Source: Marsupella aquatica (lineage: Eukaryota; Marchantiophyta). From it: a stretch of DNA of 64,000 bases. Of this stretch, positions 1 to 11,221 are shown one piece after another; positions within the stretch are counted from its first letter, which is position 1, and each line of letters opens with the position of its first letter. Where the stretch lies: assembly GCA_973895155.1 (NCBI GenBank), contig OZ316894.1, forward strand, positions 2,046,001 through 2,110,000, written 5' to 3'. The notes under the pieces are model-generated. The model saw nothing but the letters and a program-made list of their open reading frames with translations, was not told the DNA's origin and ran no database searches. The position numbers and the translations under genes are program-made.

Positions 1-1147
1 CACTCTTCACTCTATAGCGACCTGAGAATTGCATGTCATTTCTCAACCTTGTGGGCATAGACTTACAGCAAGCGGTTTTGGACTCAGGAGGGTCTGCTCA
101 TGGGGAGAACAAGCGCTTAACTTGCTCACATCTTTAGATTAACAAGTTTGTATATAGCTTTGAACTCACTCAAGTCTTTGGGGAATCAATAAACTTTAAG
201 ATTCATTTATGGCTTAAAGTGGCAAGATAGGGTTGTGGAAGCCTACCGTTTCGGAGAAACACGGAATCTAATGGACCTATATCAGGGAAGGCCAAGAGTG
301 CATCTTAAGTATGCTTGTTAGAAGTGGGGAAGGACATAGTCAGGAGCAGTTGTTGATCGACCAAAACCAGTATCGTTTCAATAGTGGTAAAATAGACTAG
401 AGGCTTCCGACATATTCTAAATGGGCAGTAGCACCAGACGAAGTGTTGGATACTGAGAAAAATCAGAACTGTCATAGTTTTCTGTCCAGGAATGTACTAG
501 TGGCCGTTTCAGGCACAAAATTGCTTCTCTCAGCAGCTGACTAAGGAGTTGATGTTCAAAGGAACAGAGCCATGTAGAAAGATATGATTCATATAATAAT
601 TACTTGTCCACTCATGGACTGGCTGTGAAATGGGTTTATAATGGACAGTATCTGAAGGAAAACGTACGGTGAAGTCCGCTGTGAAATGGTTTTGTATTTG
701 ACAGCATGTGAAGGAAAACATATGCTGAAGAGGACGAGCTGGTGACAAATACGTAACTTGTTGGGTCAATGTCAGATCACTGAGGTTGGTCCTGGACATT
801 TTTGTCAATTTCATCCAGTTCTTGAAAAAGTTGTTGTACTGTAGAATCTGCGTTTTCAAAGCAAGGAGGAGACGAGGTGATCATCAGTTTCTTTTCATTT
901 GGGAGAAACTCACTTGCCTATCTGCCACATTAGCTAATTTCTTTCCTCAGAGCGGTCAAGTATTTCTAGCTGAAATGTGAGTCGACTCCCTGGAGACAAG
1001 GACTACATTTGATAGAAATCAAAGGATTCTGGCCTATTCAATTGTTATCAGACGCTCTCTCGCCGCATTGGGGTTTATGTCCTATGTCCCTTCTGGACCG
1101 TGAACTTCAATTTGTTCATTCTTTCTTTTTAGGTAGAGTGATGGACC
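1..1147. other. no gene supported
   Basis: Only short open frames with no recognisable domain occur here. Near 620-720 a short phrase (a gtgaaatgg...acagtatctgaaggaaaac type segment) is repeated twice about 60 bp apart. The base composition keeps CG dinucleotides, unlike the repeat deserts further on, so this could be the far end of a gene lying outside the window. Nothing more can be said from sequence alone. Confidence 0.5.
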
Positions 1148-1573
1148 CTAGGACTCTAACTCACCACAAGAGATGCAAAGAATCTCTAAAAGCGTAAGCA
1201 TCAGACAGTGCAGGTATGTAGTTTGTTTTTTAAAGATGGATGCTCCGTACATAATATCAATGGATATAGTTTCCTGGTAGACTCCATCTCCAGTAGATGT
1301 TACTTGCCATCTGCAGCGTTTCATGAGAGATTTGCAGACAGCTTTACCATTTTCATTAGCGGAGACGGTCCATAACCCCCCTACCAAACTACAGATTTTG
1401 CATTCTTGGCTACAGAACTGCAATGCCCCGGAGGGCAAGTAATATTTCCTAACGACGTGCACACAGTTATAGGACCCTAGTTTACAATATGAAAAAGGGC
1501 TGCTTTCCTCTCCACTCCAAGCAACGCCACAATTACTGACCCAGTAAATATTGGTGCCTTCGCTCCATTTTCT
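1148..1573 (-). CDS. possible exon of an unrecognised Cys-rich protein
   Basis: The minus strand is open for about 141 codons, from just below an in-frame stop near 1574 to a stop at 1148. No ATG lies near the upper end, so if real this is an exon and not a whole gene. The translation has a protein-like composition with about nine cysteines: SNCGVAW, SYCKLGSYNC, a CSQECKIC cluster, then AVCKSLMKRC. This pattern suggests a disulphide-stabilised, perhaps secreted, domain. I do not recognise the family. No splice sites could be fixed with confidence; an AATG/GTAAAG donor-like site occurs inside the frame. It lies downstream of the UGT gene on the same strand. It may equally be a chance open frame or a gene remnant. 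Confidence 0.25.
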   Translation of the reverse strand, partial: RKWSEGTNIYWVSNCGVAWSGEESSPFSYCKLGSYNCVHVVRKYYLPSGALQFCSQECKICSLVGGLWTVSANENGKAVCKSLMKRCRWQVTSTGDGVYQETISIDIMYGASIFKKQTTYLHCLMLTLLEILCISCGELES

Positions 1574-2391
1574 TCAAATGGCAGGAAAAAATGACATACA
1601 TAGATGAGTAGACTTCATCCGTCGGTACATGTTCATATCCTGGCAAGAAGCAAATTCTACATACTTGGATTGATTTGCTTTCCTTCAGCAATCCCGAAGG
1701 TGAACGAACAATCACAACTCTACACAACACAGTTTCTCTCCGGCCAGCTGCGGTGCCTATTCCCGTTTTCCAATTTTGGCCGAAATAGTAACAAAATTCT
1801 ATTTGTCAGAGCTTTGACACTATCTTCTACAGTTGAAGTGCTTCTCAATTAAGTCATCTCTACAGTAGTCATCTCTTACAGTAACGTCGTGACGCTCATT
1901 CGCTTTCTAGCAGTTATAGCGAAACGAAGCAATACCACGACTGTTTCACTGCACAATACACAATGGATCGGCTGGGACATGATTCATGTACTAAGGCCCA
2001 GATTGTGCACTTCCTTGCAAAAATCAAGCAGCCAACGTATGTCATTGTATGATTAATTGGGTTATTTATTGGAGTAGATGTACACCGATAATAGGGTGAT
2101 CAATTATTTTTGGAGCGGTAAATTTACACGATTTGGCCTAGGTCCCTTTCGTTGTGCCGATTTTGACTGGTTAAGATCTGTCATTGCATTGGTACATGCC
2201 CGTCGCAGCTTTTGGTCCCTCAGAGCTTCACACACTCACTTATAGCGAACTGTGGGATTCTTCAAAATCTAAGCTGAGTAGATTTGCTTCTAAGAGGTAA
2301 CAGGAGGGCGATTGGCAAGAGAAATTTGTACTTGCGCTAATTTCCAGCACTAATGGGTTAAAATTGTATCTACGGGGGGTTTTGAATTAGT
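1574..2391. other. intergenic, 3' side of the UGT gene
   Basis: No reading frame with recognisable content. Part of this interval must hold the 3' untranslated region of the minus-strand glycosyltransferase that ends at 2392. No clear repeat was seen. Confidence 0.5.
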
Positions 2392-5359
2392 CTACTGTGT
2401 ATATAACATACGCGGACTCGACTGAATCGCTTTCACCAGGGACTCTAGGCTACTATGTGACGATCCGCCAGGTGAGATGGCCTCTCGTGCGTTCTTTTGA
2501 AGATCCAACGTCCTCTCCTTTAATTCCTTTCCTAGAGTTTCCATCAACTTCTTGATGCCCTTCTCCACCTCTACTCGCTCCACTACCCCGCCGGGGCCCT
2601 TCTCGATCTCTACAGCCACCTTCGCCTCATCCACGAGAATTCTGCAAAATTGAAGGTCGTCACTTACATTCTTAAACAAATTCGCAAACATAGATGAATG
2701 GATGAATGTATGCAGAGGACGACTCCCTGCCCAGACCCTGGTCCTTTGGTGGGTTCCTAGTTCCCAGTTCCTACTATAACCTTGAAAAACTACCTCCTAA
2801 TTGTCTAGCACATGGACTTCAGTGGCGATGCCCATTCCACATCCTTCAGATTTGGCACAATAGATTATTTATCCAAGAAGATTTGCAAATACCGCAATCT
2901 ACTGTACTAAATCAACCATTGAGGTCGTAGACCTTACTCTAGTGAACTTCATTATCTCCAAGCTGTTACAAATTTGTATTTTGGCAATTTAAAAAGACTC
3001 TAATCTTTGCATTATCAAGTTCACGTCACGAGGATTGCTGTACCTGCAGTTAAGTCCTTGCTCGGCGTGCATGGGCCATGCCAGCATTGGAACGCCTCTG
3101 CATATGCTTTCGAGACAAGAATTCCAACCGCAGTGAGTGAGGAAACCGCCAGTCGCATGATGTGACAGTATTTGCAACTGTGGGGCGAACTCAGTGTAGA
3201 CGAGACCACGGTCCTTGGTACGCTCTCGAAATCCCGAAGGGAGAAGGTCATTCACATTCGCAGGGGGTTCACCGTTCTTCGGCTTTTGCACTCTGAGAAT
3301 CCACAGAAAAGAAACTTGGCTGGACTCCAGACCGTGAGCCAGCTCCAGAATTTGGCCTGGTTCGAGATATGCCATGCTTCCAAAGGCCACATACAGAACA
3401 GTGCGCTCGGCCCTTGCATTAAGCCACTGAATAGTTTCTGAGTCGCCCTTACTGCCTCTGAAAGTCTCTTGGCTGAAAAATTCAGCTGGCAACATTGGAC
3501 CGATAGGGTAAATCTTGGTCGCCTGCAAGATACGAAATTGGAAAACACATCAGTTCAGTTTCATAACTAAAATATAAGCAGGTGAGATACGATCCGAAGG
3601 ATACAGTCTGGAAACTCCGTAGGTAAGATTGAACATGAACGGTCACTACAGGTCGTGAATTTGAAGTCCGTCTGTTCATTCCTTAAATCATGCTAGCCTC
3701 GATTAGGTACATTGCCACCGGTAAACCGCGTGACAGTTTCAAGCTCACTCACCGTTTCTCGCTTGCTTGTAGCTTCTAATTCGCCCTGCAAAGTATCAAT
3801 TGCTCTTGGTTCAAGCTCGTACAGACTGTTGATTAGGATGCCAGCACTCTCTTTGAAAGTGTCCCCATTCTCGTACAAGAATTTCGGCAATTTAGCCGCC
3901 AGTGGCGGCAGATCGCTCATCCTCAGGTTTGGAGTCCCAGGACATTGTAGCAGGGGATTTGGATCCCTCCCTTTCAGTAAACCCTTCGCAATTAAGCCCG
4001 AAAAATTATTCATGACCAGCCCAAAGGTTGCTGGAGATGGGCATGAGACATATCTTGGCATCTCGAGCTTGTCTGCCCATTCCTGCACAAGTCGATCATC
4101 GTTTCATTCACCCTCATTTTTTTTGCCTCGAAAAAACTCATTGAACTACATCCAAAAAGCCAGCATACAGAAGGGGTGGCCCACAGAGGGGGTCGGCACC
4201 CGGGGGGACCAAAGATCGACAGGCCAAAAACCGGAGAGGCCGGCACCAGGAAAGAAGCCAAAACCAGAAGGAAAAGCTAAACTAGAAATTTAGCTACTGC
4301 AGAAGGAGCAGTCTGGGCTCCAAATGAAGCCTCATCTTGAAGCCCTCAAATGCATGACCCTGACATTTGATCAGCCACTCTCTTTACAACTCATGTACTT
4401 CCTCACCAGTCGCTCCTAAGTGAACCTTGAACTTATTGGACTGAGCGAGCCAGTCTGCCTTTAGTACAACTGAGGTATTTCTTGCTGTTGACGGGATCAG
4501 TCCTAGAGCTAAAGCTCATGACTGACAGAACGGAAGTAAAGTAGTTCCGGTGCGATCTCAAAGCTGTGAACTACCCCAGGGAAGAATATTGAGACTGAAC
4601 AGTACTGACAAGGTGCAGAGTGGCACCATGAGCAAGAGTGAAGGGTTGGCACGGTTGCAGGGGAGGAAGGAGAGAAGAGTTTCATTCAGTCTTTCTGCGA
4701 CCGATGCCCTCATTGGCCACGGGCCTGGTAGGTTTTCAACTCTTCAGCAAATCCGGGGAGACTGAAACCTATCGAAAAAACAGGGTAAACCAGCATCTAA
4801 AACAAGAATGATAAAGCTGATGGTCCACGCAGGCCAATTTATCTACGCACAATCGTCTAGAATCTAAAGACAACAAATGGTTTGCTGGCAGTGATAAGGC
4901 TCGTGTGGACACATTTGACTCTTGGTGTTAGAGAACAGATCCGTTTCCACTTCCCGCCCACTCGCACACAAGCAAATTATGATTTTCTTCAAAGTAACTC
5001 ACCAGAGTCCAAGCTTGAAACATGTCAGCTATTATACACTTTGGTACTGGCGCACCAGATTTCCAGTCTGCCAGTAGCGTGTTGAAGTAAGAATCGCAAG
5101 CCTTCTCTGTGTTCACCGCTATCCAAATCGGAAATTTAATGTTCGTAGCCGGCACTAATTGAATACTCAACCCTTCCACCTGTTCTTCTATGTCTGCATC
5201 AATGAGTGCTCGCAGATCCTCTTGGATGACCATCGTACTTGTAATGCCGTATTTCAGAAGCCCTTTCGCTACGTATATCATTGGATCAATGTGCCCTTTC
5301 AGCCCAGTCGGTATCATGAGCACGTCTCCGTAGCCTCTAAATTTCAATTGGTCACCCAT
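2392..5359 (-). CDS. UDP-glycosyltransferase, four exons, 471 aa
   Basis: Family-1 plant UGT: transfers a sugar from a UDP-sugar to a small acceptor (hormone, phenolic, terpenoid) in the cytosol. Exons placed by splice consensus and frame: 5359-5003, 4082-3753, 3522-3044 and 2641-2392; donors gtgagt, gtgagt and gtacag, all acceptors end in cag. The joined frame gives 471 residues, typical for the family. The N-terminus has the catalytic His23 (KGHIDPM) and the partner acidic residue Asp112 (IIADMFQAW). The PSPG box covers residues 341-384 and is exactly 44 positions long, starting FAPQ and ending HAEQ; Trp at PSPG position 22 and Gln at position 44 are known to favour UDP-glucose. The usual first Trp is Phe here. 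The C-terminal exon carries the helical tail (NCRILVDEAKVAVEIEKG onward). All key residues are intact, so it is probably functional. The acceptor substrate cannot be inferred. The start ATG is the first in frame before the nucleotide-binding strand; the first 11 residues are non-conserved. Confidence 0.95.
4158..4251. repeat. dispersed repeat in UGT intron 1
   Basis: A roughly 90-bp segment with the core AGGGGTGGCCCACA followed by GAGGGGGTC is repeated with moderate divergence at 13397-13486, in the same orientation. It lies inside the first intron of the glycosyltransferase gene (5002-4083). It is probably a fragment of a transposable element; no ends or target duplications were identified. 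Confidence 0.6.
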
Positions 5360-7429
5360 GGCTGAAACGATCGACTCAGGACCGGTAAAAGGCGGATACC
5401 TGAAACATCCGAGATCAAAAGTACGTTAAGAATCGCTTCTGTAATCACTTGCAACCAACGAAGTCGTCATCTGAGAAATGTATTTGCTCCGTGAAGACTT
5501 CACCGAAGCAACGGAAAGAAGACGCCATTTTGTCCCTACTTAGTAACGTACCAATAAGTACCATCGTTGGCCAATTACTCCTGCTAGTATCCGTTTGAAG
5601 TGTCCCTTTACACTTCTATACCTTCACCTCCACAAAGGCCTAACGCACATCCCGCGTTCGCTTCTGTTCTATTGTAAGATTCACCCTCGACTTCATTTCG
5701 GAAGGCCTCGGCGAAAAGACTGTTCCACATGCTCTATGCTGTCCATGAACTCATCCTAGACATGCAGACCCGTAGGCCAAAGGAGAGAGAAAGAAGCTCT
5801 ATCCTCCCGATCAACTCATCGTAGACATGCGCACAGCTAGGCTATAGGAATGAGAAGGATTCGGAAGGACGGAGGCGTGCTTACACCCACAATTTATTAG
5901 CACGATGCTAGGATGACCAAACGAACTACCCAAGAGTTTCATTTATTGCCATCGTGATCTAGTGGGTCATTCCAATTGTCCGTGCTTCCTTGCAGATTTC
6001 CACCCACAGGCAATCTCCGATCCAGAAATTGGAGTTTGTCATATAGAACCCCCCGTAACAGGGACGGTGACTGAGATCCTGACCGACAGATCACATGGTC
6101 CACACATGTACAAAAACAGGGCATTGCCAACTTCTCCTGAGGACTCCCCACGCTGAGCCAGAGCTTCTCAAGAATGTTCGGTGACAACCGCTTAGAATAA
6201 CACACAATCCACTCTGACGTAAACAACTCCATTTGTCCGAAGGGAAATTACAGTTTCGAAGACACTGTTCAGTAAAGACTTCCATGTATCGGTATTGCGG
6301 GATCTCTTAGAAAAGTTCACAATTGAGCCCTAATAAAATTTCAACCCCCGACGGCGGACATTCAGTTCAGTGTATGAGCGAAACCAAACCAGCAGTCAGC
6401 ATACTTACCGTTGAACCATTGCCTCAACGAAGGACTTCTGTGGAGTCTCCCTTCCTTTCAGTAGTCCCAGACAAGCTCAATTCGCACTCGCACTGAAGAG
6501 CAATGCCTCCCGAGTTTGTGTATCCCAAAATGAGCTACCTCGAGGGTAGCTAGGAACTCTGGGAGGACGGCTGTCCTTGCCAGCGAACAAAAACTTCTAA
6601 GGACTGCAAATTCTCACCCATCTTTCATCGACCTCGTCGACGCACTGAGTTCACTCAATCACTCTAGAGATTAGCATAGCATATTGCAGGCTCTCTACGT
6701 CAACTCGACAGTAGGTCTTTCTTTCAAAGTAATTTAATCGGCTGTTGCACAGAACGCCTCCAATATGTCGCGCTGGAGGTCTACAGACCAGGAACTTAGA
6801 GAACGGTCAGGACACCAATAAATATCTGTCTAAGTACTGAATTTGGATCGCCCACTCATTCCATCAATCCATCGTAAAGAAGCCGACTGTTGTAATGAAT
6901 CCAACCAGCCATGACACGGAAAACAGAAAACCTGTCAGCTACATGAACATACAACGTGAGAGGTTCATTAATTCCCCATCGATTCGAGTCATACCAGAAT
7001 CGAATGGAAGCAGCAGAAAAGGTCGTTGTCGTAGCAGGTTTGGTCCACGCGGCTCTGCACTCCACTCCACCCTGAAGTTTACTAATAACTAAAACTTCCA
7101 ATCCAAAGCTTCCCACCAGATGGCTTGAATTGGGACCTCCGAACATGTACCTCGGTTCGGTGGCTCTGTGTCATTCACTTGCCACTTCACTCCACCTCTC
7201 GTAAAGTAGTAGAGTACTGCTGCCGGACGGAAGGACATTACTAGTTTTCTAGGGACCTCCATCGCCGTCGCCACCGCCACCGCCCCCACCGTACGTCCTC
7301 ATTATACACCTCTTGTGAGCAGCCTCACAGCAGTCAGCAGAGCTCAGGAAGGTTATCTGAATGGACGTGTTTACGAAGTGCTCAGCGAAACATTCAGTAG
7401 ATTTTTTTGTTTTCCAAGTACTACACAAG
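5360..7429. other. upstream region of the UGT gene, no gene seen
   Basis: About 2 kb without a convincing gene. It contains the UGT promoter side on the left. The right part has short open frames on both strands without recognisable content. Near 7257-7292 there is a C-rich run of GCC/ACC triplets. CG dinucleotides are common up to about 7.3 kb and then become rarer, marking the edge of the gene island. Confidence 0.5.
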
Positions 7430-8105
7430 GAAAAATACATAATTTTTACAGAAAAGTGCCAAATAGAGTACAAAAGAATAAACAAGAGAGGTCCCATGCA
7501 AAACCAAACCCAAAAGAAGTGAGCAAAAGGAATAACTAAAAGAAGTGAACAAAAGAAATAACTAAAAGAAGTGAGCAAAAGGAAACCCTTACAAACCAAA
7601 AAAGAGGAACTAAAAAAAATACCGCAAATGGACCGAGGTCCTCATCATTCCTAGCAAATGTGGCAAAAGTTAAGGGTCTACATCAAGTATCGAAACTAAA
7701 TCGGCAAGTGGGATTGGAATGTCCTCTAGGGGGGCTAGCCGCTGCGGAGTCACGCTAGCACCCACTGTCAAAGACCGACGATAGATGGCCCGAGCTTTAG
7801 CACGCTATAAGGTGACTGAAATGCGTTGACGAAAGTGCGTGGTCAAAACAGATAGCGGGGGTCCGGTGGGACCCATCCGGCTGTGAACATCCCGAGCAGC
7901 TTGGCGAAGAAGCCCGTCGAACTAATGATGGAGACGCACAAATATCTCAAGAGCAAAGGGCAGGAAGCTATCAGATGACGCTTGTGCAGCATATTTGGCC
8001 TCCTTCATTGTTGTTGCTTGTGATGCTGCTGCCCCTGCCGTTGTTACCGCTGTCCCAATGATGTCTTGGGCGCAATGGGTTTGCCACCACTACATCTACC
8101 ACTAC
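7430..8105 (-). mobile_element. decayed 3' end of a non-LTR retroelement (copy 1, inverted)
   Basis: Read on the minus strand, this segment matches 14050-14700, the better copy of the element, over the last part of the ORF and the 3' untranslated tail; shared text includes GTGGTGGCAAACCC, CAAGACATCATTGGGACAGC and the run from GGGTCCCACCGGACCC through ACGCACTTTCG. By eye the two copies are well over 80 percent alike. An extra C just after CCCATTGCG shifts the frame, and an in-frame stop (ACCTTATAG in place of ACCTTACAG) breaks it again. The copy is 5'-truncated near 8105, in keeping with target-primed reverse transcription. The tail (7430-7600) is rich in tandemly varied AAAAGAAGTGAGCAAAAGG units. 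Not functional. Confidence 0.85.
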
Positions 8106-8267
8106 TACTACAAAAGCTGTTCCTTGAAGGTAAATAAAATTGAAAACAACAAAAAATTGAGAAAAAAAAATTATATATATATACTTTTTTCCCTTATCTT
8201 TGCACATGTATTTTTTTTTGCACCTTTTCGAGTTGTCTTACTCAGAGTCATTATACATTTTGTCTTT

Positions 8268-8330
8268 ATTTGAGTTATAACCTAGAGACTTCACTCTAGA
8301 ATATAGCCCTTAAAAATAGCTTCTGTTTGG
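8268..8330 (-). repeat. copy of the XbaI-hairpin repeat family
   Basis: On the minus strand this reads a diverged form of the family best seen at 39610-39820: a segment with TTTTTAAGGGC, then a TCTAGAGTGAAG...CTCTAGG hairpin, then GTTATAACTCAAATAAAGACAAAATG. The hairpin arms are partly decayed in this copy. Confidence 0.6.
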
Positions 8331-9660
8331 GATTATATAGTAAGATATCTTGGTCGTCTCAAATTACTGTAGGTATTTGTTTCTTGGAGGTTTCTCCTTG
8401 CCCACATGCTCCTGGCCGGAAAGTGGACCAAAAATTTGCAGTTTACGGAAACCATGATGGTCAGAAATTTGGTTGGTTGGCGCACTGGTGTTTGCAAAAT
8501 ATGTCGGTGGCCCTTCAAGAATGGTTCGAGCCCTTTGAAAAATCAATGATGGGAGCTGTTCTGCCAGGGCGTGGTATGGCACATTTCAAAGCAAAACCCG
8601 GGCAAGACAAATTTGACCTAAATCCCAGTTTTGCTCATGACAGCAGACACATATTTTCATCATGGCTATCCAATAATCTTAGGAATATGCAGGTTTGAGA
8701 CCCCCTAATATAGTCCTCACTGCAGTCTGGGTGTAGGTTTGGACTTTGGAGGGAGGTGGCCAAAAAATGTGTGACATATCCTGACCTAGCTTGACGCACA
8801 TCTTGTGGGGTTCTACCCCATTATCCAATGACCAGTTTCTTCTACTTTGGCCTGGCAGTAATTGGTGGTCAGTTCCCCACAACAATAATTAAATAACAAA
8901 CATGGGGGTGCCCTGGGCACTGCAAAACACGGGGTGGAAAATTGTTAAAGCAAGATTGGGGAATGTGAAGGAAATTAAGTTCCAAATGCAATATCTGAAG
9001 AGATTTGCATGAGGCCATATGCCCTAGAATCCATCAGATAGGCCACATGTTACGGTTCAGCACCTGTAGAAGTAGACAAAGAAAGTTTGTTGGCTGGGGC
9101 AAATTTTAACAGTTCCACCAAAATCCAGAAGCAAGTTATAAACACTTTTCTCCATGGAAGACCAAGTTAATTCTACATAAACATAGTGCAAAGCCAGAAT
9201 ATTGTTCTTGCTCTTTTGTTTTTTAGCTCTAAAAACAGTCTCCATCTTGAAAACTGGTTTACATCAAATGTTTAGAATAGTCCTAAAATTCTGGTTGAAA
9301 CTTTTTTCCCATATTTTACGAGGATACTAAATCCACCAAACAACCAAAAACAAAGGAAAAAATAAGGTCCCAATGGCCAAGGAGCCCAATGAAGGGGAGA
9401 AAGGAGGAGAAAGGCCCCAAGAAAACCAAAGGTCCAACAAGCCAACTGGTCCCTCACGTCAGCAAAAGAACAAGACAAAAACAAGGAACCCACAAAGAAG
9501 CCCAGACATCGTAATATATTATGTAATATATTGGCAGTGTAATATGTTTTTCCAAGAAGAGAACCTAAGCACAAGAAGTATAGAAGATTGAAACAGAAAT
9601 GAAGAAAATGGACGGATGGTTGCACAACAAGTGAGCAGTTAGTTTCAGATCATTCACGAT
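8331..9660. other. no gene supported
   Basis: A 123-codon plus-strand frame at 8327-8698 and a 117-codon minus-strand frame at 9272-9625 are open, but neither shows a domain or codon pattern I recognise. The second is rich in Phe, Leu and Trp from a T-rich tract. CG is scarce. Probably old transposon-derived sequence. Confidence 0.4.
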
Positions 9661-9662
9661 TC

Positions 9663-9815
9663 ATTTGTTTGATGGGACCACAAAATAAAATGTGTTATTT
9701 GATAGGACCCCTAAGTGATCCAGACCGTTGATTTACCTTGAATCGATGGACCCAAAATTTCAAAGGTCCTATCATGTAACACATTTCCATTTGGGATCCC
9801 ATCAAGCAAATCCCT
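9663..9815. mobile_element. foldback MITE-like palindrome
   Basis: The left arm (about 9663-9709, beginning ATTTGTTTGATGGGA and ending TTTGATAGGACC) is repeated in reverse complement at about 9765-9812. The arms are near 47 bp and agree at most positions. The central 50-60 bp contains GATCCAGACCGTTGAT, a phrase reminiscent of centres of plant MITEs. No clear target-site duplication was found, so the exact ends and superfamily are open. A related phrase, GTCCAAACCGTTGATTA, occurs alone near 35985-36002. Confidence 0.65.
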
Positions 9816-11220
9816 CGAGAACTCTGGCACCAATTGTGTGGGAACTCATGAATCATGCTTTGCTCCGGCCAGTACTTTAATGCACAGTACTACAGCAGGA
9901 CCAAGCGAGAGAGCAATTCGGCAGCTTGTGGGCGGAATTGAGCCAACGAGGCCGATCCACGTGCACCACGCAAAGTATCCCAAAAGCCAAAATTTCCACT
10001 CATCGTTTCGGGAACTCAACATGGATGCGCCCCTTGCAATTTTACTGCAAGGGGAATTTCCGCCGTCCGATTCAATGAATCGCACCTAGCCTTCCTGGAC
10101 AACCCTTCGATTGAAGCATCTTGTCTGGTCAAGAGAACAGCCAACCCCAAGTCATCACTCAGCAGCAGAGGCTTGGGTGGCGTCGTGCTTTCCGAACCAG
10201 CGACTTCGAATCTGTGCAGAGGTACTGCTCCTAAATTCTCGCACCCATCACATGTGCAGAGGTACTATAAATATGTAAAGGCTACTATCTTCATCGCGGT
10301 GTGCCATCTAGAATAAATAAATAATAATTTATAGGTATATTCGAATAGTTTTTCAGGTAGTACTTGTCGAGTCAAACTCGGAGACAGAGTATTCAAAGGC
10401 AACCTATAAAAGGAGGGAAACCCACGAAATACACTAAAACCCTACAGAATAGCCCGGTAGAGTTATAGAAAGGTCAGATGAGCACTGGAAACAAAAGAAT
10501 AATATTTTGGCCTAATCTTTGTCAGTGGATGAGTGGAAGGAAAAATAATTAATGTTTTAGGGCCCAGGGAGGACATAGATTGGTCTAGGGCAGTAGATTC
10601 ATGACTCATGAGCCTAGTCACGTCCGTGGTTGTGGCGGTACGCTTTCTTGCGGTCAGAAACAACCTCTAGTTACTGTACCCCCATTGACCCTAAACATTT
10701 GGCACAATGCCTGGATGGACCAGCGCAACCCAGAACTGACGAAAACCATTTCTTGCACTCAGATAGCACACTTTATTTGCAGAAAACCGTACATTTTTGG
10801 TCACTAGCCACCATCCGTGTTGCGAGGTTCAAGTGGTCTGTCCACCAAATGGAGCCAGGATAGACCTATATGTTTGTCAAAATGCTTCCATGTATTTTTG
10901 TAACTCAGATGGACCCCATTGTATTCACAATGTGACAGTGAATATTTTTAATTAATCTATCCAGATTGTATCGTTTTTGTCTAAAGTCCATGGGAGCATC
11001 ATTTTCAGTCTGTCCTACTGTAGCATTACTCTCATGTAATTTTAATTCCAAAATGTTAAAATGTTCTTATAAATTAAACGAGTCAAATGGCATACCTACC
11101 CTAATGGAGTACGATCATAGGACGTTCCTTTCCTACCTGCTCCTTCCTTTTGTGACCTGCATGGAAAGGACAAGGAGTGGCTGCGCTGTTATTTTCAGAG
11201 ATGAGGAGGGGACTCCATAG
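9816..11220. other. no gene supported
   Basis: Short frames only. A phrase GTGCAGAGGTACT is duplicated at about 10216 and 10255. No recognisable coding potential or mobile-element ends were found. Confidence 0.4.
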
Positions 11221-11221
11221 A

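Noticed and set aside
3712-4293. 193-codon plus-strand ORF
   Set aside because: Antisense to UGT exon 2 and the adjoining intron; the minus strand gives the conserved protein.
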